A stretch of 64,000 nucleotides of DNA, from NCBI RefSeq assembly GCF_003946575.1, contig NZ_RHOP01000001.1, forward strand, positions 62,001 through 126,000. The letters are read 5' to 3'. The translations under genes were made by a program, and so were the position numbers. The number at the start of each line of letters is the position of its first letter. The first letter of the stretch is position 1. The notes under the pieces are model-generated. The model was given only the letters and a program-made list of their open reading frames with translations. It had not been told where the DNA came from and searched no databases. This document shows positions 55,793 to 64,000 of this stretch, one piece after another. This stretch comes from Companilactobacillus jidongensis. Lineage in GTDB: Bacteria > Bacillota > Bacilli > Lactobacillales > Lactobacillaceae.

Positions 55793-56422
55793 TTGCAAAA
55801 TTACAAAACAATTGCCAAAAGTGGCAGTTTCGAAAAAGACATTAAAAAATCTCGCTTCATAGCCCATATTGCTCAGACGTTCTCTGAAAATGAAGCAAAC
55901 GAATTCATTCAACAGATTCGTGACCAAGAATCGAGTGCAACTCATAACTGCACCGCCTTTATCGTCTTAGAAAATGTCGAAATTGAACGAATGTCCGATG
56001 ATGGTGAACCTAGCGGAACTGCTGGTTCCCCAATTCTAAATGTTCTTCAACAAAATAATTTAAAAAATGTCACGGCCGTAGTTACCAGATATTTCGGTGG
56101 CATCAAGCTTGGTGCTGGAGGATTGATTCGTGCATATTCCTCAACCACCGCCGATGCCATCAAAGAAATTGGCTTAGTCGAGAATCGACTACAACAAGGC
56201 TATAATCTAACGATTCCGTACCATTTGTATGATAAGTTCGAAAATTATGCCAAGAACAAAAAAATTATATTAGAAAACAAGGCTTTTTCGACTGACGTAA
56301 CCTGCGAAGTATCCTTGGACTTAGACAATCATGAAGACATTATTCAGGACATAACTAACCAATTTCAAAACCAAATTCAGTTTGCAGAAACAAATCAAGT
56401 TTATAAACAAGTTGCAATTTAA
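55793..56422 (+). CDS. YigZ/IMPACT family protein
   Basis: 209 residues. N-terminal UPF0029/IMPACT domain (KKSRFIAHIAQTF near 18-30, DDGEPSGTAGSPIL near 66-79, VVTRYFGGIKLGAGGLIRAY near 97-116) and a C-terminal DUF1949-type domain. The eukaryotic relative IMPACT modulates translation control; the bacterial role is not settled, though proline-peptidase and translation links have been proposed. The TTG start has AGAGGAAG about ten bases upstream. Divergent from comFA and convergent with tagO. Confidence 0.88.
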   Translation: MQNYKTIAKSGSFEKDIKKSRFIAHIAQTFSENEANEFIQQIRDQESSATHNCTAFIVLENVEIERMSDDGEPSGTAGSPILNVLQQNNLKNVTAVVTRYFGGIKLGAGGLIRAYSSTTADAIKEIGLVENRLQQGYNLTIPYHLYDKFENYAKNKKIILENKAFSTDVTCEVSLDLDNHEDIIQDITNQFQNQIQFAETNQVYKQVAI

Positions 56423-56429
56423 ACAGCTA

Positions 56430-56466
56430 AAAAGGGAATGCCATCAAAACGGCATTCCCTTTATTT
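56430..56466. terminator. Bidirectional terminator between yigZ and tagO
   Basis: AAAGGGAATGCC and GGCATTCCCTTT with an eight-base loop, flanked by A and T runs, between convergent genes. Confidence 0.9.
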
Positions 56467-57551
56467 TAATCTTTCTTTTCTAATCGCTTAACAAACTTCT
56501 GAATCGCTCGCAGCAAAGGCTGTCGATTATCACCGATCAAACCAATCGATTCAACGAACAACTCAAGTCCAAATAGTACCCCAATCGTTAATAACACGCT
56601 GCCCCACAAACTTGATAGTGGGTATAGTAATGAAATAAACGCGAAAACTAAGGATAAACCATAGATGACTAAAACTGTTTGTCTATGTGACAATCCCAAT
56701 TGCATCAATCGATGGTGCAAGTGATGCTTATCAGCTTGTGTAATTGGCTTCTTATTCAAGAATCTTCTCAACATTGCATAAACAGTATCAGTAATTGGTA
56801 CACCCAAGATAACTACTGGAATCAGCATAGTGACGAACGTAACATTCTTTAATCCCTTGAGCGAGAATACAGCCATCATGAAGCCGATGAACAACGCTCC
56901 GGTATCTCCTAAGAAGATACTAGCCGGATGGAAATTATGCGGCAGGAAGCCTAATAGCGATGCCACTAGGGCAAAGATCCAGATTGATACATATACGTTA
57001 GTTGTATTCAAGAAAAAGTAACCAACGATTCCCATTGTGAATAAGGCAATTATTGAAACACCTGTCGCCAATCCGTCTAATCCATCAATTAGATTAACCG
57101 CATTAGTGATTGCTAAGATCCAAATAATTGTGATTGGGAAACTCCACCAACCCAAATTGAATGTCCCCAAGAACGGTATAACAACTTCATTCATCTTGAT
57201 GCCAGCAAGGAAGTAAATCACACATGCAGCTGCGAAGATACCTGCCATTTTTGCTTTTGGAGATAATTCTCTAATATCATCGATAATACCAGTCAGAATA
57301 ATTATGCATTCAGCTAAGAAAACACTGAATAATTCATGACTCGGAAATTGATTCCGTAACAATACAAAAGTCGAAAATGTAAAAGCAATAAAAATAGCCA
57401 TTCCACCCATTGTAGGCATTGGCTTCTTATTCACACGACGCGCATTGGGATTATCAACAGCACCCAAAATGTAAGCAAGTTTAATTACAAAGGGAGTTAT
57501 TACCGCTGACAATATCATTGTCAAAAACAAATATACAATTACATTAAACAT
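56466..57551 (-). CDS. tagO: Undecaprenyl-phosphate N-acetylglucosaminyl-1-phosphate transferase
   Basis: 361 residues from the ATG at 57551 (GGGGG ten bases upstream). A polytopic membrane enzyme of the MraY/WecA family with about eleven helices: the N-terminal DNPNARRVNKKPMPTMGG loop, the Asp pair in GIIDDIRELSPK, NLIDGLDGLATG for the metal, GDTGALFIGF, and HHLHHRLMQLG at the cytoplasmic loop. It starts wall teichoic acid and other wall polysaccharides. Single gene between yigZ and rny. Confidence 0.94.
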   Translation of the reverse strand: MFNVIVYLFLTMILSAVITPFVIKLAYILGAVDNPNARRVNKKPMPTMGGMAIFIAFTFSTFVLLRNQFPSHELFSVFLAECIIILTGIIDDIRELSPKAKMAGIFAAACVIYFLAGIKMNEVVIPFLGTFNLGWWSFPITIIWILAITNAVNLIDGLDGLATGVSIIALFTMGIVGYFFLNTTNVYVSIWIFALVASLLGFLPHNFHPASIFLGDTGALFIGFMMAVFSLKGLKNVTFVTMLIPVVILGVPITDTVYAMLRRFLNKKPITQADKHHLHHRLMQLGLSHRQTVLVIYGLSLVFAFISLLYPLSSLWGSVLLTIGVLFGLELFVESIGLIGDNRQPLLRAIQKFVKRLEKKD

Positions 57552-57627
57552 ACATGGATTACCCCCGAAACTCACTTTCTCATAATATTTCAATTATACA
57601 ATAATTGAGTTCAATACTAAAACTTAA

Positions 57628-57664
57628 TTAAAAAAAGACCGCAACTCATTACAAGTCACGACCC
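57628..57664 (-). terminator. Terminator of rny
   Basis: A ten-pair stem including four G-U pairs (57637-57646 with 57654-57663), followed by seven T on the minus strand. Confidence 0.75.
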
Positions 57665-57682
57665 CCCTTTGCTTACAAGTAA

Positions 57683-59248
57683 CTACTTAGCAAGCTCAAC
57701 TTTTCTAACCTCACGTACAACTGTAACTTTAATATGTCCAGGATACTCAAGGTTCTCTTCGATTTCATTCTTAATGTCACGTGAAAGAATTGCTGCTTGA
57801 TCATCGGAAATTTGTTCTGGTTTAACCATAACACGAATCTCATGACCGGCTTGAATAGCATAACAATGATCAACACCATCATGCTTATTCGCAATTTCTT
57901 CTAGTTTTTCTAGACGGTGAATATAATTCTCCATCGACTCTGATCTTGCACCAGGTCTTGCGGCTGAAATTGCATCAGCTGCAGCAACGATAGTAGCAAT
58001 CAGAGATGTTGGTTCAACATCCCCATGGTGCGAAGCAATTGTGTTAATAACTGTTTCTGGTTCTTTATATTTAGTTGCGATATCCACACCTATTTCTACG
58101 TGCGAACCGTCAACTTCACGATCTATAGCTTTACCTATATCGTGTAATAAACCTGCTCGTTTTGCCATCATAACATCTTCACCCAACTCCGCTGCCATTA
58201 TGGCGGATAATTTAGCAACTTCGATTGAGTGACTCAAAACATTTTGACCATAACTTGTACGATACTGCATACGACCGATAATCTTGATCAAATCCGGATT
58301 AATGGAACTGATACCCAAACTATAAATAGTCTGTTCACCAATTTCACGGATATGATCATCCATTTCTTTTCTAGCTTTATCAACCATTTCTTCGATACGA
58401 GCTGGATGAATTCGTCCATCTTCGATCAACTTCTCCAAAGCCATACGAGCAACTTCTCTTCTAATTGGATCATATCCACTCAGAGCAACTGCTTCCGGAG
58501 TATCATCGATAATCAAATCAATCCCTGTTAGGGCCTCGATCGTACGGATATTTCTACCTTCTCGACCAATAATTCTACCCTTCATGTCTTCGTTTGGTAA
58601 TGAAACGGTTGTAACGGTTGATTCAGATACGGTATCGGCAGCACTTCTTTGAATAGCAGCAACAATCAATTCTTTTGCTTCTTTACCAGCATATTGTTTT
58701 GCTTGTTCATTACTGTCATTAATCATCGTAGCACGTTCATGTGTTAACTCTTTATTCAAATCTCCTAGAATAATCTTTCTCGCTTGATCACGAGTCAAAT
58801 TACTTACTCTAGTTAATTCCGCCTTTTGTTCTTCAAGAGTTGCAGTCAATTGTTTGTCTTTTTCGTCAAGCTTATGTTGACTAGCAGCAATATGGTTCTC
58901 GTTCTTTTCGATATTTTCCTCACGTTTTTCAAGCGATTGGTCTTTTCGATCCAAAATATCTTGACGTTCAAGGGCACGATTCTCTTGTTTCTGAACATCT
59001 TTACGACGTTCCTTCAAATCATTCTCTTGCTCTTCACGATACTTATGAATTTCATCTTTTGCTTCAAGTAGCGTTTCTTTTTTCAAAGATTTAGCTGCTT
59101 TGTTAGCATTATCAACGATATCATCAGCTGTTTGTTTAGCTTGCGAAAGTTTTTTTTCATAGGCATCTTTACAGAATGCATATCCGAAGAAGATACCCAC
59201 AATTAATGTTATTAACGCGAAAGAGAAGGTTACGATAGCATGATACAT
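57683..59248 (-). CDS. rny: Ribonuclease Y
   Basis: 521-residue membrane-anchored endoribonuclease starting mRNA decay. An N-terminal helix (about 5-25), a long charged coiled coil to about 200, a KH domain with [15 protein letters not shown] near 218-232, and an HD domain with LLHDIGKA and SHVEIG near 350-380. GGAGG is eight bases before the ATG. It lies between recA and tagO as in other lactobacilli. Confidence 0.97.
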   Translation of the reverse strand: MYHAIVTFSFALITLIVGIFFGYAFCKDAYEKKLSQAKQTADDIVDNANKAAKSLKKETLLEAKDEIHKYREEQENDLKERRKDVQKQENRALERQDILDRKDQSLEKREENIEKNENHIAASQHKLDEKDKQLTATLEEQKAELTRVSNLTRDQARKIILGDLNKELTHERATMINDSNEQAKQYAGKEAKELIVAAIQRSAADTVSESTVTTVSLPNEDMKGRIIGREGRNIRTIEALTGIDLIIDDTPEAVALSGYDPIRREVARMALEKLIEDGRIHPARIEEMVDKARKEMDDHIREIGEQTIYSLGISSINPDLIKIIGRMQYRTSYGQNVLSHSIEVAKLSAIMAAELGEDVMMAKRAGLLHDIGKAIDREVDGSHVEIGVDIATKYKEPETVINTIASHHGDVEPTSLIATIVAAADAISAARPGARSESMENYIHRLEKLEEIANKHDGVDHCYAIQAGHEIRVMVKPEQISDDQAAILSRDIKNEIEENLEYPGHIKVTVVREVRKVELAK

Positions 59249-59362
59249 GCCATCACCTCCAAATCGGTAATTATTTATTTGTTTGTAAAAGCAATTATTA
59301 CAGAATTTTTACATACAACGTTTATATTATAGAATAAATATCCCCTGTCAACCAAATAAAAA

Positions 59363-59392
59363 GCAAAAAAGAGACCTATTTGGTCTCTTTTT
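59363..59392 (-). terminator. Terminator overlapping the recA 3' end
   Basis: AAAAAGAGACC pairs with GGTCTCTTTTT; one arm is made of the last recA codons and the stop, so termination and coding overlap. Confidence 0.88.
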
Positions 59393-60521
59393 CTTCTGAA
59401 GTACCCAAATCTAGTTCTGTACTAGCGTTTTTGGACTCATCTTTTTTGTCAGTTTTTGAGTTTTTGTCATCAGAATCTTTTTCTTTTGAATCTTTTCCCT
59501 CAAGTTCTTTCTTTTCTTCTTCAGCTTTACCATCCATATTGTAAGCATCACGAACTAGCTGACGAATCTCGGCCATCTTTTCAGGGTTTTCTGCCAAGAA
59601 TGTCTTAGCATTCTCACGACCCTGTCCAATACGTTCATCGTTATATGAATACCATGAACCAGCTTTGTTGATAATGTCCTTCTCAACGGCCATATCAACT
59701 AATTCACCAGTTTGTGAGATACCCTTACCATACATGATATCAACTAAAGCAACCTTGAATGGTGGAGCAACCTTATTCTTAACAACTTTGATCTTAGTTC
59801 TATTACCAATAACATCAGATCCATCTTTGATCTGTTCAGCACGACGAACCTCAAGTCTAATAGTTGAATAAAACTTCAAAGCACGACCACCAGGAGTTGT
59901 TTCTGGGTTACCAAACATAATACCGACTTTTTCACGAATCTGATTAATAAATAAAGCAATGGTCTTAGTTTTATTGATTGAACCAGATAGTTTACGCAAG
60001 GCTTGTGACATTAATCGAGCTTGCAAACCAACGTGGGCATCACCCATGTCACCTTCGATTTCGGCACGTGGTACCAAGGCAGCAACTGAATCGACAACAA
60101 CGATATCAACCGCACCACTGGATACCAAGGCATCAGCAATCTCTAATCCTTGTTCACCAGTATCTGGTTGAGATAATAACAGGTCGTCAATATTAACACC
60201 TAATGCTGTGGCGTATGCAGGATCCATCGCATTTTCAGCATCGATGTAGGCGGCAGTTCCGCCTTCTTTTTGTACTTGAGCAACGGCGTGAAGCGCTACT
60301 GTAGTCTTACCAGAACTTTCAGGTCCATAGATTTCAACGATTCTACCACGTGGAAATCCACCTACACCTAAAGCATTATCTAATGCTAAAGAACCAGTTG
60401 ATACAGTCGAAATTTGGGTATTCAAATCATCACCCATACGCATAATGGCACCTTTACCAAAATCCTTCTCGATTTTCTTTAAGGCAACATCTAATGCTTT
60501 TTGTCGTTCATCTTTAGCCAA
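59376..60521 (-). CDS. recA: Recombinase RecA
   Basis: 381 residues. Walker A GPESSGKT at 66-73, Walker [10 protein letters not shown] near 140-148, L1/L2 DNA loops ([28 protein letters not shown]). The C-terminus from about 330 is an unusually long Lys/Glu/Asp/Ser tail. It performs strand exchange, SOS co-protease activity and integration of DNA brought in by ComFA. The start is a TTG with AGGAGG eight bases upstream. An SOS box and promoter precede it. Confidence 0.98.
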   Translation of the reverse strand: MAKDERQKALDVALKKIEKDFGKGAIMRMGDDLNTQISTVSTGSLALDNALGVGGFPRGRIVEIYGPESSGKTTVALHAVAQVQKEGGTAAYIDAENAMDPAYATALGVNIDDLLLSQPDTGEQGLEIADALVSSGAVDIVVVDSVAALVPRAEIEGDMGDAHVGLQARLMSQALRKLSGSINKTKTIALFINQIREKVGIMFGNPETTPGGRALKFYSTIRLEVRRAEQIKDGSDVIGNRTKIKVVKNKVAPPFKVALVDIMYGKGISQTGELVDMAVEKDIINKAGSWYSYNDERIGQGRENAKTFLAENPEKMAEIRQLVRDAYNMDGKAEEEKKELEGKDSKEKDSDDKNSKTDKKDESKNASTELDLGTSEEKETK

Positions 60522-60553
60522 ATTGTTTTCCTCCTAATGCATTCATCATTAGT

Positions 60554-60604
60554 ATCTTATTAGTAATTATTCAAAAAAGCAAGAAAAAAGCGAACAAATG
60601 TTTG
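60554..60604 (-). promoter_or_regulatory. recA promoter and LexA-type SOS box
   Basis: Minus-strand TTGCTT (60582-60577), 17 bases, TAAGAT (60559-60554). Immediately upstream, CGAACAAATGTTTG at 60591-60604 matches CGAAC-N4-GTTCG with one mismatch, suited to LexA repression. Confidence 0.75.
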
Positions 60605-60617
60605 TAATAAAAAATAA

Positions 60618-61172
60618 TTATTGATGAATGAGTCTTTGTACGAGGACGAATGCTGTAATAACGGATTTTAATCGTACTGCCCGTCTTGATCCTTCAAAAT
60701 GAAATTCTCTCGCTACACCAGAATCTTCCGTCTTATCGTAAACACCAATAAAGACGGTTCCAACCGGACTACCTTCAAGTGGATCAGGTCCAGCCACACC
60801 GGTCAAACCCACGCCAATGTCGGAGCCAATTATCTTAGAAGTATTCTCAGCCATTGCCTGCGCAACAGTGGAACTGACGACCGTATACTTCTCAATAATA
60901 TCAGCATCAATATGCAGCAATTGTGACTTAACTTCATCAGAATAGGTCACAAAACCACCTTCAAATATCTTTGAAGCTCCAGGGACATCAGCAATAGCTG
61001 ATTGAAACATCCCTGCAGTCAAACTCTCGGCAGCTGAGATACTTAAATTAAGTTCCTGAAGCTTCTTAACCGTATCTTCAGGAATCTGCTTATAATAATC
61101 CGAAATACCTGATTCAAAGTCAGCAGCTTCGATCATTTCACGAAATTGAGCAAAAGTTTTTACGTTTTCCAT
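60618..61172 (-). CDS. cinA: CinA C-terminal amidase domain protein (short form)
   Basis: 184 residues from the ATG at 61172 (187 from a GTG at 61181; ribosome signals are poor for both). It corresponds only to the CinA C-terminal nicotinamide-nucleotide amidase (PncC): SAAESLTAGMFQSAIADVPGAS near 48-69, GGFVTYSDEVK, GLTGVAGPDP near 124-133, and VGTVFIG. It converts NMN to NaMN in NAD recycling. The N-terminal MoCF-like domain of full-length CinA (about 410 residues) is absent, although the pgsA-cinA-recA position is kept. A leading 40 residues do not belong to the usual domain. Confidence 0.88.
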   Translation of the reverse strand: MENVKTFAQFREMIEAADFESGISDYYKQIPEDTVKKLQELNLSISAAESLTAGMFQSAIADVPGASKIFEGGFVTYSDEVKSQLLHIDADIIEKYTVVSSTVAQAMAENTSKIIGSDIGVGLTGVAGPDPLEGSPVGTVFIGVYDKTEDSGVAREFHFEGSRRAVRLKSVITAFVLVQRLIHQ

Positions 61173-61195
61173 TGTCCTCACTTCTAAATTACGTT

Positions 61196-61780
61196 TTATT
61201 TTTTGAAAAGGTCTTTAGATTGGATGAAATAATCTGCACCAGAGTACAAAGTAAAGAATAAGCAGATGTATAAGAAGATTTCACCAATTGGAATATTGAT
61301 AGCTGAGAAGAAAATATTGTGTAGTAGTAAGAAGATAATTGCAAACATCTGCGTTGTTGTTTTGATCTTACCAGGCATTTGGGCAGCCATAACAGTACCA
61401 CCTTGCTCTAGAACTAACATTCTTAAACCTGTAACAGCTAACTCACGACAAACGATAATGGCAACTACCCAAGCTGGAGCCATTTTTAATTCTACTAAAA
61501 AGACAAAAGCTGTCATAACTAACATTTTGTCGGCTAATGGATCAGCGAACTTACCGAAATTGGAAACAAGGTGATTGGCACGAGCAATTTTACCATCTGC
61601 CAAATCAGTTAATGATGCCACGATGAATACGACCGTTGCCCAAACATGACTAACAGGAATCAAGTCATTGGCAACGTACAAGTCACCCATTCCCGTCCAG
61701 TTAAATGCCAATAAGATAATAAAGATAGGGATCAAGATAATACGGAACATAGTAAGTTTATTTGGTAAATTCCATTCCAT
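61196..61780 (-). CDS. pgsA: CDP-diacylglycerol-glycerol-3-phosphate 3-phosphatidyltransferase
   Basis: Makes phosphatidylglycerol phosphate, precursor of the main anionic phospholipids. 194 residues with four or five membrane helices; the CDP-alcohol transferase motif is complete: DLADGKIARANHLVSNFGKF followed by ADPLADK. GGAGG precedes the ATG. It sits upstream of cinA and downstream of rodZ. Confidence 0.96.
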   Translation of the reverse strand: MEWNLPNKLTMFRIILIPIFIILLAFNWTGMGDLYVANDLIPVSHVWATVVFIVASLTDLADGKIARANHLVSNFGKFADPLADKMLVMTAFVFLVELKMAPAWVVAIIVCRELAVTGLRMLVLEQGGTVMAAQMPGKIKTTTQMFAIIFLLLHNIFFSAINIPIGEIFLYICLFFTLYSGADYFIQSKDLFKK

Positions 61781-61812
61781 TTTTAGATTTCCTCCGATTT
61801 TTTACAAAATAA

Positions 61813-61880
61813 AATGAGGCTGGACACAAAGTCACAACCTCATTATTTTAACAGGCTGGGACAAATAGTTTAAGCCTCTT
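61813..61880. repeat. Two diverged tandem copies of a GAGGCTGG(G)ACA hairpin element
   Basis: GAGGCTGGACACAAAG...CAACCTC at about 61817-61842 and AGGCTGGGACAAATAG...AAGCCTC at about 61853-61878 share a core. Both fold as hairpins followed by T on the minus strand, ending the rodZ transcript. The AGGCTGGGACAAA core recalls a terminator repeat common between genes of lactobacilli and other Firmicutes. Confidence 0.65.
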
Positions 61881-61897
61881 TATTTTTTCTTAAATAA

Positions 61898-62749
61898 TTA
61901 CTCAACATTAAATGTCAATGTTTGAACAATTGAACTGCCATCACTAACACTGCTCAAATCAACTGACTTCCCACCAATCGATACCTCAGTATTGTTGATG
62001 TTACCTGTTTGAATTGAGAAGGTTGAAGTGCTGCTTGTGATCTTAGTTGTCTTCTTATCACCAGAACTCAAAGCTTGCTGCCAAGTTGTATTTGAACCTT
62101 CCTGGAACTGAATCCAAGCTTGTCCATTCTTAGCTGTAACAACCACGTTAGTACCACTTGAAGGTAAGTTCTTAACTGTATAAGTGCCTGATGTACTTGA
62201 TTCTTTAACAGATAATGTTGTTGAACTCTTCTTAGCAGTTGACTTAGTTGTTGATTTCTTAGTTGAAGTTGACTTCTTAGTATCTGAACTCTTCTTAGCA
62301 GTTTGTTCAGTATTATCCTTAGGAATAGTTACTGATGACGCACTTTGATTCTTGTGAACCATACCAAATGCAATAACAGCAATAATTACGATTACAATAA
62401 TTCCCACGATGATTTGTGGAATATAGTTACCTAAGTTAGAGAAGAATGAACTTGATTCTTCCTTGATAGATCTAGTATTGTTTTCTTCACTTTGGACTGG
62501 TTCTTTTGGTTGAGAGTCAGGAATCTCTGACTTGTATTCTTCCAAAAGATCGTCACTGGAAATACCTACAGCATCTGAGTATTGTTTGATAAATGCTCGA
62601 ACATAAAAGTCACCTGGTAAATGATCAAATTGTCCTTCTTCTATCGCAATCAAATATCTCTTTTGAATCTTAGTGACTTGTTGTAAGTCATCAATTGTAT
62701 ATCCTTTTTTTATACGTGCATTTCTTAATTTTTGGCCAATTTCGTCCAT
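61898..62749 (-). CDS. rodZ: RodZ-like cell-shape protein
   Basis: 283 residues: an N-terminal HTH_25 domain (1 to about 75, LRNARIKKGYTIDDLQQVTK), an acidic cytoplasmic linker, one membrane helix near 112-130 (IIVGIIVIVIIAVIAFGMV), a Ser/Thr/Lys-rich external linker and a C-terminal DUF4115-type domain (about 195-283). RodZ ties MreB to wall synthesis. It lies in the usual ymfH-ymfI-rodZ-pgsA order. Confidence 0.9.
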   Translation of the reverse strand: MDEIGQKLRNARIKKGYTIDDLQQVTKIQKRYLIAIEEGQFDHLPGDFYVRAFIKQYSDAVGISSDDLLEEYKSEIPDSQPKEPVQSEENNTRSIKEESSSFFSNLGNYIPQIIVGIIVIVIIAVIAFGMVHKNQSASSVTIPKDNTEQTAKKSSDTKKSTSTKKSTTKSTAKKSSTTLSVKESSTSGTYTVKNLPSSGTNVVVTAKNGQAWIQFQEGSNTTWQQALSSGDKKTTKITSSTSTFSIQTGNINNTEVSIGGKSVDLSSVSDGSSIVQTLTFNVE

Positions 62750-62814
62750 TATTTACCACCGATTAACTAATTTTTCTAAGTATAACATATATTATTACTG
62801 AACTACTAGCGACG

Positions 62815-63534
62815 TTATAACAACCATCCACCAGCAAAATAAATCGTTTGTCCCGTCAAGTAATTGGACTTAATATTGACTAAATAACTGACCAAGTCAG
62901 CTATCTCATCAGGATTTGCCAATCTATCTGCAGGAATTTCTTCTTTGATACTTTCCAAATCTTCTGATGAAAATTCAGCATTCATTTTGGTGTTTACAGC
63001 ACCAGGAGCAACCACATTAACTGAGATACCTAGCGACGCCACTTCCTTAGCATACGCATCTGCGAACGATGTCATAGCGCCCTTGACAGTACTATAAACA
63101 ACTTCCATTGCTGAACCGATCTTACCATAGATAGAACCGATAAAGACCACTCGGCCATGATGTGTCAGAGCTAACTTATCTTGTAACGCCTTGAGTATCA
63201 AAATTGGCAGCTTGATATGGATCTTCCACAACGCATCGATCTCTGCTTCCTCAATATCTACTAATAACTTGTAGAAGGTATTGCCTTGAGCAAATACAAT
63301 GGCATCTAAGCCAAAAATCTGTTCAGTCAAAGTCTCTACCTTGTCCGTTTCCATATCGAATTGAACAGGAATGAAATCTTGATGCAGATACTTCTCAGCT
63401 AACTCTGATTGCAGATCAGCAATTCGTTCACGATTCTTGTTGTAATGAAGATACAGTGACCAGCCCTTTTCAGCCAGTGCTCGAGCCGTACTCGCACCGA
63501 TGTCACCGGAACTTCCCATAACTAATGCATACAT
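62815..63534 (-). CDS. ymfI: SDR-family oxidoreductase (YmfI type)
   Basis: 239 residues from the ATG at 63534 (AGGAAG six bases upstream). NAD(P) loop MGSSGDIGASTA near 6-17, a catalytic Ser in FIGSIYGKIG and Tyr/Lys in YSTVKGAM near 150, and substrate region NVVAPGAVNT. The YmfI branch is linked in Bacillus to 5-aminopentanol modification of EF-P; 3-oxoacyl-ACP reductase annotation is common but less likely in this locus beside ymfH. Confidence 0.88.
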   Translation of the reverse strand: MYALVMGSSGDIGASTARALAEKGWSLYLHYNKNRERIADLQSELAEKYLHQDFIPVQFDMETDKVETLTEQIFGLDAIVFAQGNTFYKLLVDIEEAEIDALWKIHIKLPILILKALQDKLALTHHGRVVFIGSIYGKIGSAMEVVYSTVKGAMTSFADAYAKEVASLGISVNVVAPGAVNTKMNAEFSSEDLESIKEEIPADRLANPDEIADLVSYLVNIKSNYLTGQTIYFAGGWLL

Positions 63535-63544
63535 AAAATACTTC

Positions 63545-64000
63545 CTATTTTGGCAAAATATTGTAGTAGGTACAATTATCATCTGTGACAAATTGTTCAG
63601 CCACTCGTAAAACATCATCGTAACTAATTGAATCGATCAATGAAACCAATCGCAAATAATCAACATTATAGAAGTACAATTCTGCCATTTGATTAGCAAT
63701 CGCATCTGGAGAATTCTGAGCGAACAAGTATGAGCCAATAGCATCACGTTTGATACGTTCAAATCTCTTTTCGTCTAAGACATCTTTTAGTTCATTGAAT
63801 GACAAGTGTTTTTTCAAATATTCTTGGAATTTCTCAGGATAATTTGTTGACCCACTTACAATGATAAAGCAATAGTTGTTTTCTGCAACAACATTATAAG
63901 AAAAACTATCATCAATTATGTTTAAATTACTCATTTTTTCATAATTGTCTGAAGCTTCGCCAATCAACGTTTCCATAATCATATTCAATTCAAATTGTAA
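63545..64000 (-). CDS. ymfH: M16-family peptidase-like protein YmfH, C-terminal part (partial)
   Basis: The frame is open to the right edge (reading LQFELNMIMETLIGEASDNY at the start), so this is the last 151 residues of a longer protein. The segment matches the non-catalytic C-terminal half of M16 peptidases, as in YmfH/YmfF: LIGEASDNYEKM, IDDSFSYNVV, RIKRDAIGSYLFAQNSP. The first M in the window is not the start. In Bacillus, ymfF-ymfH-ymfI are tied to EF-P modification. The zinc motif lies outside the window. Confidence 0.85.
   Translation of the reverse strand, partial: LQFELNMIMETLIGEASDNYEKMSNLNIIDDSFSYNVVAENNYCFIIVSGSTNYPEKFQEYLKKHLSFNELKDVLDEKRFERIKRDAIGSYLFAQNSPDAIANQMAELYFYNVDYLRLVSLIDSISYDDVLRVAEQFVTDDNCTYYNILPK

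Noticed and set aside
1-64000. CRISPR arrays, tRNA/rRNA genes, insertion sequences, attachment sites
   Set aside because: Looked for spaced direct repeats, transposase motifs and cloverleaf genes; none could be supported by reading.

Overview
The window is a low-GC Firmicutes chromosome segment, almost certainly from Lactobacillaceae. The reasons are the fixed lactobacillar gene orders (uvrB-uvrA-rapZ-yvcK-whiA; hprK-lgt-trxB-pgm; recA next to cinA and pgsA; comFA-comFC-hpf-secA-prfB-phoP-phoR), the WxL, LPXTG and SLAP (S-layer type) surface proteins, and T-box, CIRCE and cre control sites. A Companilactobacillus-like species is a guess from the overall look, not shown. No tRNA, rRNA, transposase, CRISPR or phage structural gene was seen.

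Layout. 1-6.45 kb: tryptophan biosynthesis on the minus strand, split into trpEG and trpDCFBA. Each half has its own consensus promoter and its own near-identical T-box leader with a TGG specifier, and a 19-codon reading frame lies between the second leader and trpD. 6.5-7.3 kb: clpP (+) behind a CIRCE operator. 7.35-18.5 kb: accessory region with a small conserved protein, a WxL-domain secreted protein, two tandem paralogous secreted Ig-like proteins, an MFS exporter, a GT-C-like membrane protein, and an ABC-2 exporter with a TetR regulator. 18.5-27.3 kb: whiA, yvcK, rapZ, a small XRE-regulator/membrane-protein cassette, uvrA and uvrB. 27.3-32.5 kb: Atg22-like transporter, phosphodiesterase and an LPXTG adhesin. 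32.6-38.4 kb: pgm, an XRE regulator, trxB, lgt, hprK and a yvlD/pspC pair. 38.5-49.4 kb: the phosphate locus (phoU, two pstB, pstA, pstC, pstS, then phoR and phoP), interrupted by three secreted cell-wall hydrolases of the SLAP type. 49.3-57.6 kb: prfB with its programmed frameshift, secA, hpf, comFC, comFA, yigZ and tagO. 57.7-64 kb: rny, recA, cinA (short form), pgsA, rodZ, ymfI and the end of ymfH.

How the parts work together. Tryptophan supply is sensed through uncharged tRNA-Trp twice in a row. Phosphate uptake and PhoPR sit beside wall hydrolases and tagO, so cell-wall polymer metabolism and phosphate are physically linked. DNA repair genes uvrB and recA carry SOS-type boxes. The strongest unusual signals are an in-frame amber codon that cuts an amidase from its intact SLAP wall-binding domain (46224-46226), the doubled trp T-box with the small reading frame behind it, a perfect 19-bp inverted repeat around the promoter of the XRE/membrane cassette, and a cre site overlapping the -35 of hpf.
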